A DNA stretch of 64,000 nt. Source: Streptacidiphilus anmyonensis (GTDB lineage Bacteria; Actinomycetota; Actinomycetes; Streptomycetales; Streptomycetaceae). The stretch covers positions 246,025 through 310,024 of the forward strand of contig NZ_BBPQ01000001.1 in NCBI RefSeq assembly GCF_000787855.1. The letters run 5' to 3'. How positions within the stretch are numbered: position 1 is the first letter of the stretch; every line of letters starts with the position of its first letter. The position numbers and the translations under genes are program-made. Under the pieces are notes generated by a model, which did not search any database, had not been told where the DNA came from, and was given only the letters and a program-made list of their open reading frames with translations. This document shows positions 1 through 6,740 of this stretch, in pieces.

Positions 1-44
1 GCGCAGATTAGTGCGTCTTAGGACGGTACCGACACAGCAGACAC

Positions 45-85
45 AGCGGAGGGGGACCGGCCACCCGGGCCGGTCCCCCTCCGCT
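45..85. terminator. Strong hairpin, probable bidirectional terminator
   Basis: A perfect stem of 17-18 bp (arms 45-62 and 68-85, each reading GCGGAGGGGGACCGGCC or its complement) closes a 5-nt loop. It lies about 70 nt past the stop codon of the leftward gene at 153 and could also serve a rightward gene beyond the window edge. There is no U-tract, which is common for Streptomyces terminators. Confidence 0.7.
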
Positions 86-116
86 CTTCCTCAGTCCAGC
101 TCAGCGCGTAGCGCAA

Positions 117-148
117 TGCGCGCAGTGCGCGCAGTGCGCGCAGTGCGC
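117..148. repeat. 9-bp tandem repeat, about 3.5 copies
   Basis: TGCGCGCAG is repeated three times (117-143) with a partial fourth copy. It sits between the terminator hairpin and the stop codon of the first gene. No coding function is seen; it looks like slippage-generated intergenic sequence. Confidence 0.75.
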
Positions 149-152
149 CGCG

Positions 153-3077
153 CTACAGCAGGCCGTCCCAGAACTGCTCCAGGACCACGGCCCACCAGTT
201 CTCCGGCGAGGCCAGCGCCGCCGGGTCGATGGCGTTGACCTCGTTCTGGAAGTCGGTCGTCCAGCGGCCCGCCTGCTCCTGGGTCAGGCCGTAGCGGAAG
301 CGCCACAGCCGCCCCAGAACAGCGAGGCAGCGGACGAACTGCGGCAGGCCGGTGTTCACGAAGCGCGGCTGCGCCCCCTCCGGACCGGCCGGCTGCCCCG
401 GCGTCCCCAGATCGACCGCGACGATCGCGTTCGTGCCGTACTGGACGCAGAGCTGTCGCCCGTAGTCGTTGCCGACGACGAGGTACGTGCCCGCGTCCGG
501 ACCGGCGGCCAGACCGCGCTCCGCGGCCAGCTCCGCCAAGGTCGGGATCGGCCGGCCGGGCTGCGCCTGCGCCCAGAAGAACGGACCGAAGTCACGCGGC
601 AGGCCCGCCCAGGCCAGCGTCGACTGGACCTCCGGCGGCACCCCCGCCCGCGAGACCGCCTGCTGCTCGAAGCGGAACAGGTTCTGGTCGCCGAACGCCG
701 CCTGCAACTCCTGGGCGAGCGCCTGCGGCGGCGGCACCGGGGCCGGTTGCGCGGCCGGCGCGAGCGGCGCCTTCGAGGACGCGATCGGCGCCGGACCGGC
801 GGCGTGGGTGTGCAGCTCACGCAGGTGCTCCAGCAGGTGGTCGACCCCGCGCCGACGCGCCGCGGCCTCCCGCCCGTACGGGGCGGTGTGCGTGATCCGC
901 ACGTTCGGCCACGCCTCCTTGACCATCCGCGCGCAGTAGCCCGCAGGCAGGTCGCAGCACTCCAGCTCGGTGTGCAGCTCCAGCACCTGCTCCGGCGGCA
1001 CGTTCAGACGCCGCACCTCCTGCAGGATCTGCCACTCCGGGTGCGGCTGGCCGAGCGCGGAGCGCTGGATCACCTGCTGCTCCGAGCCGTCCGGGCCCCG
1101 GTAGCGCAGCACGGCCATGTAGCCGGGCCCGACCGTCGGGACACCGGGCGCGGGCGCGGGCGCTCCGACCGGCGCCCCGGGCTGCACGGGCCCGGACTGA
1201 CCGCCGAAGGACGCCCCGGGCGGGGGCGGGGGCATGCCGGGGCCACCCAGCGGCGCACCCGGCGGGGGCGGCGGAGGCATCCCCGGACCACCCATCGGCA
1301 CACCCGGCGAAGCCGGCATGCCCGGAGGCGGCGGGGGCATGCCCGGGCCGCCCAGCGGCGCACCCGGGGGCGGCGGCGGAACCGCCGCGCCCCCCAACGG
1401 GCCGGGCGGAGGAGGAGGCGGCACACCGGGCCCACCCAACGGCGCGCCCGGAGGCGGCGGGGGAACCCCCGGTCCACCGACCGGAGCCGCAGGGGCACCC
1501 GGCGCACCGGGCGCGCCGGGGCGGCCGGGAACGCTGCCCGGGGTCGCGAACATCGTCGGCGCGAAATCCAGACCCTCGGCCTGCAGCCCGCCCATCATGC
1601 CCGGCGGGGGCGGCGGCACACCGGGCCCGCCCAGCGGACCACCCGGAGGCGGCGGAGGCATCCCCGGACCACCCGCCGGCATGCCCGGCACCCCTGGCAT
1701 CCCCGGCACTCCCGGCGGAGGCGGTGGCATGCCGGGCCCTCCGAGCGGAGCGCCCGGAGGGGGCGGAGGCACCCCCGGACCGCCCAGCGGTCCAGGCGGC
1801 GGAGGCGGCGGCACACCGGGGCCGCCCAGCGGAGCACCGGGAGCGCCCGGCACACCCGGGGCGCCCGGACGACCGGGAACACTCCCCGGAGTCGCGAACA
1901 TCGTCGGCGCGTAGTCCAGCCCCTCGGCCTGCGGCCCGCCCATCACACCCGGCGGGGGCGGCGGCACACCGGGCCCGCCCATCGGCACACCCGGAGGCGG
2001 CGGAGGCATCCCCGGACCACCCAGCAGATCAGCGGGCGTCCCCGGGGCGCCCGGCATGCCCGGCACTCCGGGCGGCGGAGGCGGCGGCATGCCGGGACCG
2101 CCCAGCGGGCCACCGGGGAACGGCTGGCCACCCGGCAGACCCGGGGGCGGCGGAGGCATGCCCGGAACGCCCATCGGCGCACCTGGCGCCGGGGCGGCTG
2201 CGTTCGCGCCCGGGAACGGCTCGGCGACCGGCCCACCGGGCGGAGGCGGAGGGGTTCCGGGCACGCCCTGCTGCGCGGGCACGCCCACAGGCGCGCCCGC
2301 CGCGGGCGGGAAGCCGTACGAGCCGGACGCCACGGCGCCTTCCTGCGGGAAGCCGTAGCCGCCGCCCGAGCCGGGCGCCTGCCCGGGCTGCGGGTAGCCG
2401 TAACTTCCAGCGGCCGCCGGAGCAGCGGCGGAGCCCTGCGGATACCCGTACCCCGGCGTACCGGCACCGGCCGAGCCGGGCCCGGCGTGGGCCTCGGACG
2501 ACGACGGCGCGAACGGCGATCCGCCGTCAGACGCGGACACGGACTCGGACGTGGACGCAGGCACTGGCGCAGGTGCGGCCGCCGGCGCGGGCTCGCTCGG
2601 ATGCGGGACGGGCGTCGGCGGCGCGAGCATCGTCGGCACCTCGGCCGGCGGACCCGCGGAGACCGGCGGGGCCACCTGGAGGCTCGCCGCCTCCTCCTCG
2701 CGGGCCCGGGCCGCGGCCTCCTCCAGCCACTGCGGCGGGCTGAGCAGGAAGGACGTCGCCTCGACGAGATCCCGGTCCCCGGTCACCTGCAACGGCGACT
2801 GCGGCGTCGCGCCCGCCGGGCGGCCGTAGACCTCCTCGTAGCGCCGGACCACGTCGTTGATCGGCAGGGCGGGCCAGAGCGTGGTCGCGCCCGTCTCCCG
2901 GGCGATCACCATCCGTGCCGCGCCGCCGTCCGAGGACGGACCGTCGGTGCGGTCGACCGCCCAGGCCACGAAGCCCAGGTCGAACTCGCGCACGCGCACC
3001 TCGCGGCGCAGCCACGCGGGCGCCCCGGCGTTGATCCATTCCTCGGCGCGCTGCTGCGCCTCCGCGTACGTCACCAC
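153..3077 (-). CDS. Multidomain protein: Imm35/YrhB-like domain, long Pro/Gly-rich linker, deaminase-fold domain, SUKH-4 immunity domain
   Basis: 974 residues. Residues 1 to about 115 resemble the YrhB/Imm35 immunity family. Residues about 120-645 are low-complexity Pro/Gly/Ala repeats (GGPGMPPPPPG type). Residues about 650-760 form a compact domain with a deaminase-like zinc signature: H679-P-E681, then C707/C708 and C715 in CCDLPAGYC. Residues about 790-974 resemble SUKH-4 immunity proteins (core around TYLVVGNDYGRQLCVQYG). Such zinc motifs are typical of nucleic-acid or nucleotide deaminase toxin domains, possibly the XOO_2897-type, but the exact family is uncertain. No signal peptide or membrane segment is visible, so a cytoplasmic protein is inferred. 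The next gene upstream (3091) is on the same strand with a 13-nt gap, so the two are probably cotranscribed. The linker contains two near-identical EGLD(Y/F)APTMFATPGSV segments. Substrate and biological role are unknown. Confidence 0.75.
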   Translation of the reverse strand: MVTYAEAQQRAEEWINAGAPAWLRREVRVREFDLGFVAWAVDRTDGPSSDGGAARMVIARETGATTLWPALPINDVVRRYEEVYGRPAGATPQSPLQVTGDRDLVEATSFLLSPPQWLEEAAARAREEEAASLQVAPPVSAGPPAEVPTMLAPPTPVPHPSEPAPAAAPAPVPASTSESVSASDGGSPFAPSSSEAHAGPGSAGAGTPGYGYPQGSAAAPAAAGSYGYPQPGQAPGSGGGYGFPQEGAVASGSYGFPPAAGAPVGVPAQQGVPGTPPPPPGGPVAEPFPGANAAAPAPGAPMGVPGMPPPPPGLPGGQPFPGGPLGGPGMPPPPPPGVPGMPGAPGTPADLLGGPGMPPPPPGVPMGGPGVPPPPPGVMGGPQAEGLDYAPTMFATPGSVPGRPGAPGVPGAPGAPLGGPGVPPPPPPGPLGGPGVPPPPPGAPLGGPGMPPPPPGVPGMPGVPGMPAGGPGMPPPPPGGPLGGPGVPPPPPGMMGGLQAEGLDFAPTMFATPGSVPGRPGAPGAPGAPAAPVGGPGVPPPPPGAPLGGPGVPPPPPPGPLGGAAVPPPPPGAPLGGPGMPPPPPGMPASPGVPMGGPGMPPPPPPGAPLGGPGMPPPPPGASFGGQSGPVQPGAPVGAPAPAPGVPTVGPGYMAVLRYRGPDGSEQQVIQRSALGQPHPEWQILQEVRRLNVPPEQVLELHTELECCDLPAGYCARMVKEAWPNVRITHTAPYGREAAARRRGVDHLLEHLRELHTHAAGPAPIASSKAPLAPAAQPAPVPPPQALAQELQAAFGDQNLFRFEQQAVSRAGVPPEVQSTLAWAGLPRDFGPFFWAQAQPGRPIPTLAELAAERGLAAGPDAGTYLVVGNDYGRQLCVQYGTNAIVAVDLGTPGQPAGPEGAQPRFVNTGLPQFVRCLAVLGRLWRFRYGLTQEQAGRWTTDFQNEVNAIDPAALASPENWWAVVLEQFWDGLL

Positions 3078-3090
3078 GTCGACGCCCCCC

Positions 3091-4119
3091 TCAACCCTTC
3101 ACCGGGACGGCGCGCGCGAAGCCGCCGTCCACCATCAGTTCGGCCACTGTCTGCAGCTCCGGCGGGCTGCCCGCCAGCCGGAGCAGGAACGCGTCGAAGT
3201 CGTCGCCGCAGGGCAGCAGCAGGCGCTCGCAGCGCTGCTGCGGCGTCAGGGACGGGTCGCCGTCGTCGCGCGCGTCGTCGTAGGGCAGGAACCAGACCGT
3301 GCCGATCCGGTCGCCGCGGACCTTGACCGCCAGCAGGCCGCCCTGGACGAAGCCGACGCCGAGGTAGTCCTTGGTGATGTGGTCGCGCAGGCACTTGTTG
3401 ACGTATGCGAGGTCCGCCGTGGACCGCTCCGTGGGCAGCCCGAAGAAGGGCTGGTCCACGAGGATGCCCAGCTCGGTGTCGAGCCCGAGGCCCTTGGGGG
3501 CGCGGCCGCCGGCCGCCTTCAGGAAGGTCCGGTAGGGCCCGGGCAGGGTGTAGCCGAGGGCCTCCTCGACGGCCTGCAAGCGCTGCTCGATCTCCTCCGG
3601 GCTGGGCGGCGGGGCGGCCTCGCCGCCGTCGCCGCCCTCTCCGGCCTCCGCCACGCCGGGGAGGGCGAAGTGGACGGGGCGTCGCTCCTGGAGCGGACGC
3701 GTGCCGCGCTTGCCGTGGTCCGCGCGTGAGCCGGCCAGGCCGCCGTGGTGCCGCAGCAGCGCCTTGACGTCGACGGGGACCAGCTCGAGTCGACGGCTGC
3801 CCGGCGTCGCCGGGTTGACGGAGTGGTGCCAGGTCCAGCCGGCGGGTGTGCCAACCGGGCTCTCCACGTCCGCCCACAGCTCGTGCCCGTCGGCGCGCAG
3901 CGCGGCGTTGGCGGAGACGTAGTCGGTGAGCCGCAGCTCGTCGACGCCGAACCCCTCGGGTGGGTCCGCGACCTCCGCCGCGGCTCGGGCGTACGGGGAG
4001 AAGTCGGGGCGACCGTCCGCGTCGACCCTCACCCCGCCCGGGTACTGCTGCGCGCGCAGCGGATCGGGAAAGTGCACGACCTGCCCGGCGTAGGCCGCGT
4101 TGGGCCGACCTGTCGTCAT
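3091..4119 (-). CDS. WHH/HNH-type nuclease domain fused to a SMI1/KNR4 (SUKH-1) immunity domain
   Basis: 342 residues. The N-terminal part (about 25-130) matches the HNH/Endonuclease VII toxin layout: YPGGVRVDADGRPDF opening, DY at 66-67, W97-H98-H99 in GWTWHHS, the ELVPVD strand and RHHGG at 123-127. Residues about 175-340 are a SMI1/KNR4-type SUKH domain (PSPEEIEQRLQAVEEALG, LPGPYRTFLKAAGG). In polymorphic toxin systems WHH domains are DNases and SUKH proteins neutralise such nucleases; here both lie in one chain, which implies a self-restrained nuclease or a decoy. No export signal is seen. It is the first gene of a leftward pair and is divergent from the YwqJ-type deaminase gene at 4337. 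ATG start at 4119. Confidence 0.8.
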   Translation of the reverse strand: MTTGRPNAAYAGQVVHFPDPLRAQQYPGGVRVDADGRPDFSPYARAAAEVADPPEGFGVDELRLTDYVSANAALRADGHELWADVESPVGTPAGWTWHHSVNPATPGSRRLELVPVDVKALLRHHGGLAGSRADHGKRGTRPLQERRPVHFALPGVAEAGEGGDGGEAAPPPSPEEIEQRLQAVEEALGYTLPGPYRTFLKAAGGRAPKGLGLDTELGILVDQPFFGLPTERSTADLAYVNKCLRDHITKDYLGVGFVQGGLLAVKVRGDRIGTVWFLPYDDARDDGDPSLTPQQRCERLLLPCGDDFDAFLLRLAGSPPELQTVAELMVDGGFARAVPVKG

Positions 4120-4336
4120 GGAGTTTGCCCCCTGCTGGAACTGACTGCCGCGCCCAAGCCTAGGGGCTCACCGGCCCGTGGGGATCTCCCCGGTCGGCCG
4201 GAAGGCGGGGGGAGGGCGGTCCGCGCGCACCGGTCCGTCGTCGAACGAGACCCCGACTTCAGTATCTGCGTACGGATTTGGCAGTCTGATCCACAGCACG
4301 TTGACGGGGGTTAACGGGGGAAGGGGACTACCGTTC

Positions 4337-4804
4337 ATGGAGATCATGCAGCACCAGAACAGACAGGCGCCGGCACCGCTGCTGCGCCACCGCCGGGACA
4401 GCCTGATGCCGATCGTCGCCGCGGCGCTGTCGGTGCGGGGTGATACCTATACGCACGTGAGCGAGAAGGGCGGGGCCCCGCAGCTCCACCCGCTCGTGGA
4501 CGAGTTCCTGGCCGGGCTGCCCGTCGGGCAGTTGGAGCGGTTCACCGGGCGCTGCCCGGAGGCCGTGCTGCTGTCCCAGTTCCTGGACCACGCCGAGTCC
4601 GGGCGCTCCGGCCGGGCCGCGCGGAAGTCCTTCGGCGAGGGGGAGGCCCGAAAGGCGCTGCGCGGGGCGAAGATGACGACGGTCCGGATCCGCGAGGAGG
4701 GCGATCCGGCCCACGGCACCCACCAACCGCCGTGCCGCAGCTGCGAGCCGTTGCTGGCCCACTTCGGGGTCAGGACCATCTCGCTGCGCCCGAGGAAGAA
4801 GTGA
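4337..4804 (+). CDS. YwqJ-type putative deaminase
   Basis: 155 residues. The zinc-binding deaminase signature is intact: C73-P-E75 (GRCPEAVLLS) and C133-R-S-C136 (PPCRSC). This matches the YwqJ-related toxin deaminase family. The start was set to the ATG at 4337 because GGGGGAAGGGGA lies just upstream and because family members begin at about MxxMQH; the in-frame upstream extension looks non-coding. The protein lacks a secretion domain, so it is the bare catalytic domain. The SUKH-3 gene follows after 19 nt, giving an effector/immunity-like pair. The substrate (nucleic acid, nucleotide or other) cannot be read from the sequence. Confidence 0.85.
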   Translation: MEIMQHQNRQAPAPLLRHRRDSLMPIVAAALSVRGDTYTHVSEKGGAPQLHPLVDEFLAGLPVGQLERFTGRCPEAVLLSQFLDHAESGRSGRAARKSFGEGEARKALRGAKMTTVRIREEGDPAHGTHQPPCRSCEPLLAHFGVRTISLRPRKK

Positions 4805-4823
4805 CGAGGGGAGGTCGGACACC

Positions 4824-5312
4824 ATGCAGGCACGTTTCCCTGCGGACGTCGCGTCCGCTCTCGCCAAGGCGGGCTGGTACCCGGACCGGCGACGCGTGGC
4901 CACCGCGGAGTCCTGGGCGGAGCAGCTGTCCGCCTACGTCTCCCCGGAGGGCCACCGCCACACCGTCTTCCCCGCCGCGCTGGAGGCCTGGGCGGAGTTC
5001 GGCGAGATCGGCGTCTCGCTGGACGGCGCCGGGGTCGAGGTCGCCCGCACGCCCTTCGTCATCGACCCGCTGCGAGGTCTCCACCAACCCCGCACGCTTT
5101 CCGACCTGGGCCGCGCGCTGGAGCTGCCGGTGGCCCCTCTGGGCGAGGAACGGGAGGGTGCGGCGCTGCTGGCGATCGACGCGGTCGGCCGCGTCTACAG
5201 CCTCGACCACGCGGGCGAGTGGTTCCTCGGGCACACGATGGACCAGGCGCTCACCGTGCTGATCAACGGCCTGCGGGCGGAGCGGCTCCGGTTCCTGACC
5301 GAGGCGCTGTAA
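4824..5312 (+). CDS. SUKH-3 family immunity protein
   Basis: 162 residues, cytoplasmic. The pattern (AGWYPDRR, AEQLSAYVSPEG, FPAALEAWAEFG, DPLRG, then LGRALELPVAPLGEE and VYSLDHAGEWFLG) is that of the SUKH-3 branch of the SMI1/KNR4 superfamily. SUKH proteins are usually immunity factors for nuclease or deaminase toxins. It follows the YwqJ-type deaminase after 19 nt and has GAGGGGAGG ahead of its ATG, so it is cotranscribed and is the natural partner of that deaminase. Confidence 0.85.
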   Translation: MQARFPADVASALAKAGWYPDRRRVATAESWAEQLSAYVSPEGHRHTVFPAALEAWAEFGEIGVSLDGAGVEVARTPFVIDPLRGLHQPRTLSDLGRALELPVAPLGEEREGAALLAIDAVGRVYSLDHAGEWFLGHTMDQALTVLINGLRAERLRFLTEAL

Positions 5313-5339
5313 CGAGGCCGGTCGCGGTACGCGGGCGGC

Positions 5340-5364
5340 GCGGCGCGGCGATGAGCCGCTCCGC
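5340..5364. terminator. Possible bidirectional terminator between convergent genes
   Basis: An imperfect hairpin (GCGGC/GCCGC core at 5345-5359 with a GGCG/CGCC extension after one mismatch) lies between the convergent SUKH-3 and GntR genes. There is no U-tract. Confidence 0.4.
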
Positions 5365-5390
5365 CGCCCCGTGCGGCCGGTGCGGCGCGG

Positions 5391-5762
5391 CTACGCCTCG
5401 CCGTACGCCTCGCGCAGGGCCGTGTCGACCACGGCGCGGGCCTGGTCCGGCGGCAGGCCGAGGGACTTCGCCCGCTGCGCGTACGCCGCCGCCGCGCGGG
5501 CGATCTCGGCGAGCGACCGGTCGCCGGAGGCCGCGACGACCGTGCCCGCGCGGCCGCGGGTCTCGACCACGCCCGCGGCCTCCAGCTCGCGGTACGCCTT
5601 GGCGACGGTGTTCACCGCGAGCCCCAGGTCCTCGGCGAGCTTGCGGACGGTGGGGAGCTTCGTCCCGACCGGAGCCTCCCCGCTCGCCGCGGCGGCGGCG
5701 ACCTGCGCCCGGATCTGCTCCGACGGCGGGACATGGGACGCGGGGTCAAGGGCGATCAGCAC
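5391..5762 (-). CDS. GntR family transcriptional regulator, YtrA-like
   Basis: 123 residues, GTG start. The winged-helix GntR domain occupies about residues 5-78 (PSEQIRAQVAAAAASG, LPTVRKLAEDLGLAVNTVAKAYRELE, GVVETRGRAGTVVA). The C-terminal part is only about 40 residues and holds no large effector domain, as in the YtrA subfamily. YtrA-type regulators typically repress adjacent membrane protein or ABC transporter genes. Here the gene follows a predicted membrane protein by 17 nt and is last in a kinase-membrane protein-regulator run, so autoregulation of that run is inferred. Confidence 0.85.
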   Translation of the reverse strand: MLIALDPASHVPPSEQIRAQVAAAAASGEAPVGTKLPTVRKLAEDLGLAVNTVAKAYRELEAAGVVETRGRAGTVVAASGDRSLAEIARAAAAYAQRAKSLGLPPDQARAVVDTALREAYGEA

Positions 5763-5779
5763 GCGGCGCTCTCCGGCAC

Positions 5780-6679
5780 TCAGGACGACGACAGCCTCCT
5801 ACGGTAGTGCCGTCGCACACCCGGAGCGCTGACGATCGTGTTGACGGTGAACGCGCCGAGCACGACGAGGACCGACCATCCCTGGAACAGGGCGAGCACC
5901 CAGGGACCGGCGCCGTTCAGCGAGTAGCAGCAGGCCGCACCCGCCAGGGCGACCAGCAGCGGCACGGTCATCACCGTCGACAGCAGCGTCGTCACCCGGA
6001 ACGCCTCGTCGAAGGCGAGTTCCGGCCCGGTCTCGGCAACCCGGCCGGAATTCATCAGATACAGCTGCCCACGCTCGATCCCCCACACCGACACCCCGGC
6101 GGCGACCGCGAGCGCGGCGAACATCAGCGTCTGCTCCGTCTTCGCGTGCACGGCGCAGAGCACGGCCGCACCGGCGGGCGGAAGGACGGCGAGCAGGCGG
6201 GAGATCCAGGTCAGCCACGGCGGCACCACTTGGCCCAGCCGGGCGGGGGTGCGGACGACGGTCGGCGCGTCGGCTCGACGCGACCCGCCCCGGGCGACGT
6301 CCCAGACGTGCACGGCCACGTTGAGCAGCCCGAGGGGCAGGACCAGCACGACGAAGAGCATCGGCCCGGGAAAGAAGGAGAGCCTGTCGGGGACCAGCGG
6401 GGTGCCGAGGCCGCGGGCCATCGACGTCACGTACCAGCCGAAGACCGGCGCGCCGACGAGCCCCGACAGGAGCTGGCCGAGCCCCGCGCGGCGGCGCAGC
6501 CGTGCACCGACCGATCGGGCGAACTCGGGCGGCAGCCACAGGTCCTGCTCGCGGGCGAACCTGTCGGCCCACTTCAGTTCGGCGCGTTCACCGCTCCGCA
6601 GGAGTGTGAACATACCGGTGCCAACGAGCACGACACCGATGCCGACCGCGGCACCCACTCCGACTTCCACCGCGGACAT
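5780..6679 (-). CDS. Multi-pass membrane protein of unknown function
   Basis: 299 residues from the ATG at 6679, chosen because a hydrophobic segment follows at once (MSAVEVGVGAAVGIGVVLVG). Six or seven membrane segments can be seen, for example LFVVLVLPLGLLNVAVHVW, TLMFAALAVAAGVSVWGI, MTVPLLVALAGAACCYSL and WSVLVVLGAFTVNTIV. A polar stretch with DLWLPPEFARSVGARLRRR separates the first segment from the rest. I do not recognise the family with certainty; it resembles DUF1648-like membrane partners of YtrA-type GntR regulators. It lies between a sensor kinase gene and the GntR gene in the same orientation. Confidence 0.7.
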   Translation of the reverse strand: MSAVEVGVGAAVGIGVVLVGTGMFTLLRSGERAELKWADRFAREQDLWLPPEFARSVGARLRRRAGLGQLLSGLVGAPVFGWYVTSMARGLGTPLVPDRLSFFPGPMLFVVLVLPLGLLNVAVHVWDVARGGSRRADAPTVVRTPARLGQVVPPWLTWISRLLAVLPPAGAAVLCAVHAKTEQTLMFAALAVAAGVSVWGIERGQLYLMNSGRVAETGPELAFDEAFRVTTLLSTVMTVPLLVALAGAACCYSLNGAGPWVLALFQGWSVLVVLGAFTVNTIVSAPGVRRHYRRRLSSS

Positions 6680-6740
6680 CGCCGCCCACCCTCCCACCGA
6701 CCGCGTCCCTCGCAGGTCAGGCGAGCGTTCTAGCACATCA

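Noticed and set aside
1234-1914. Collagen-like GPPSGAPGGGGG frame on the plus strand
   Set aside because: It is the mirror of the PPPPPG repeats of the real gene on the other strand and has no start signal or signal peptide.
747-3326. 859-residue open frame on the plus strand, Arg-rich
   Set aside because: Antisense to the Pro/Gly-rich gene; high-GC third-position bias opens the opposite frames. Composition is Arg/Gly junk with no family motif.
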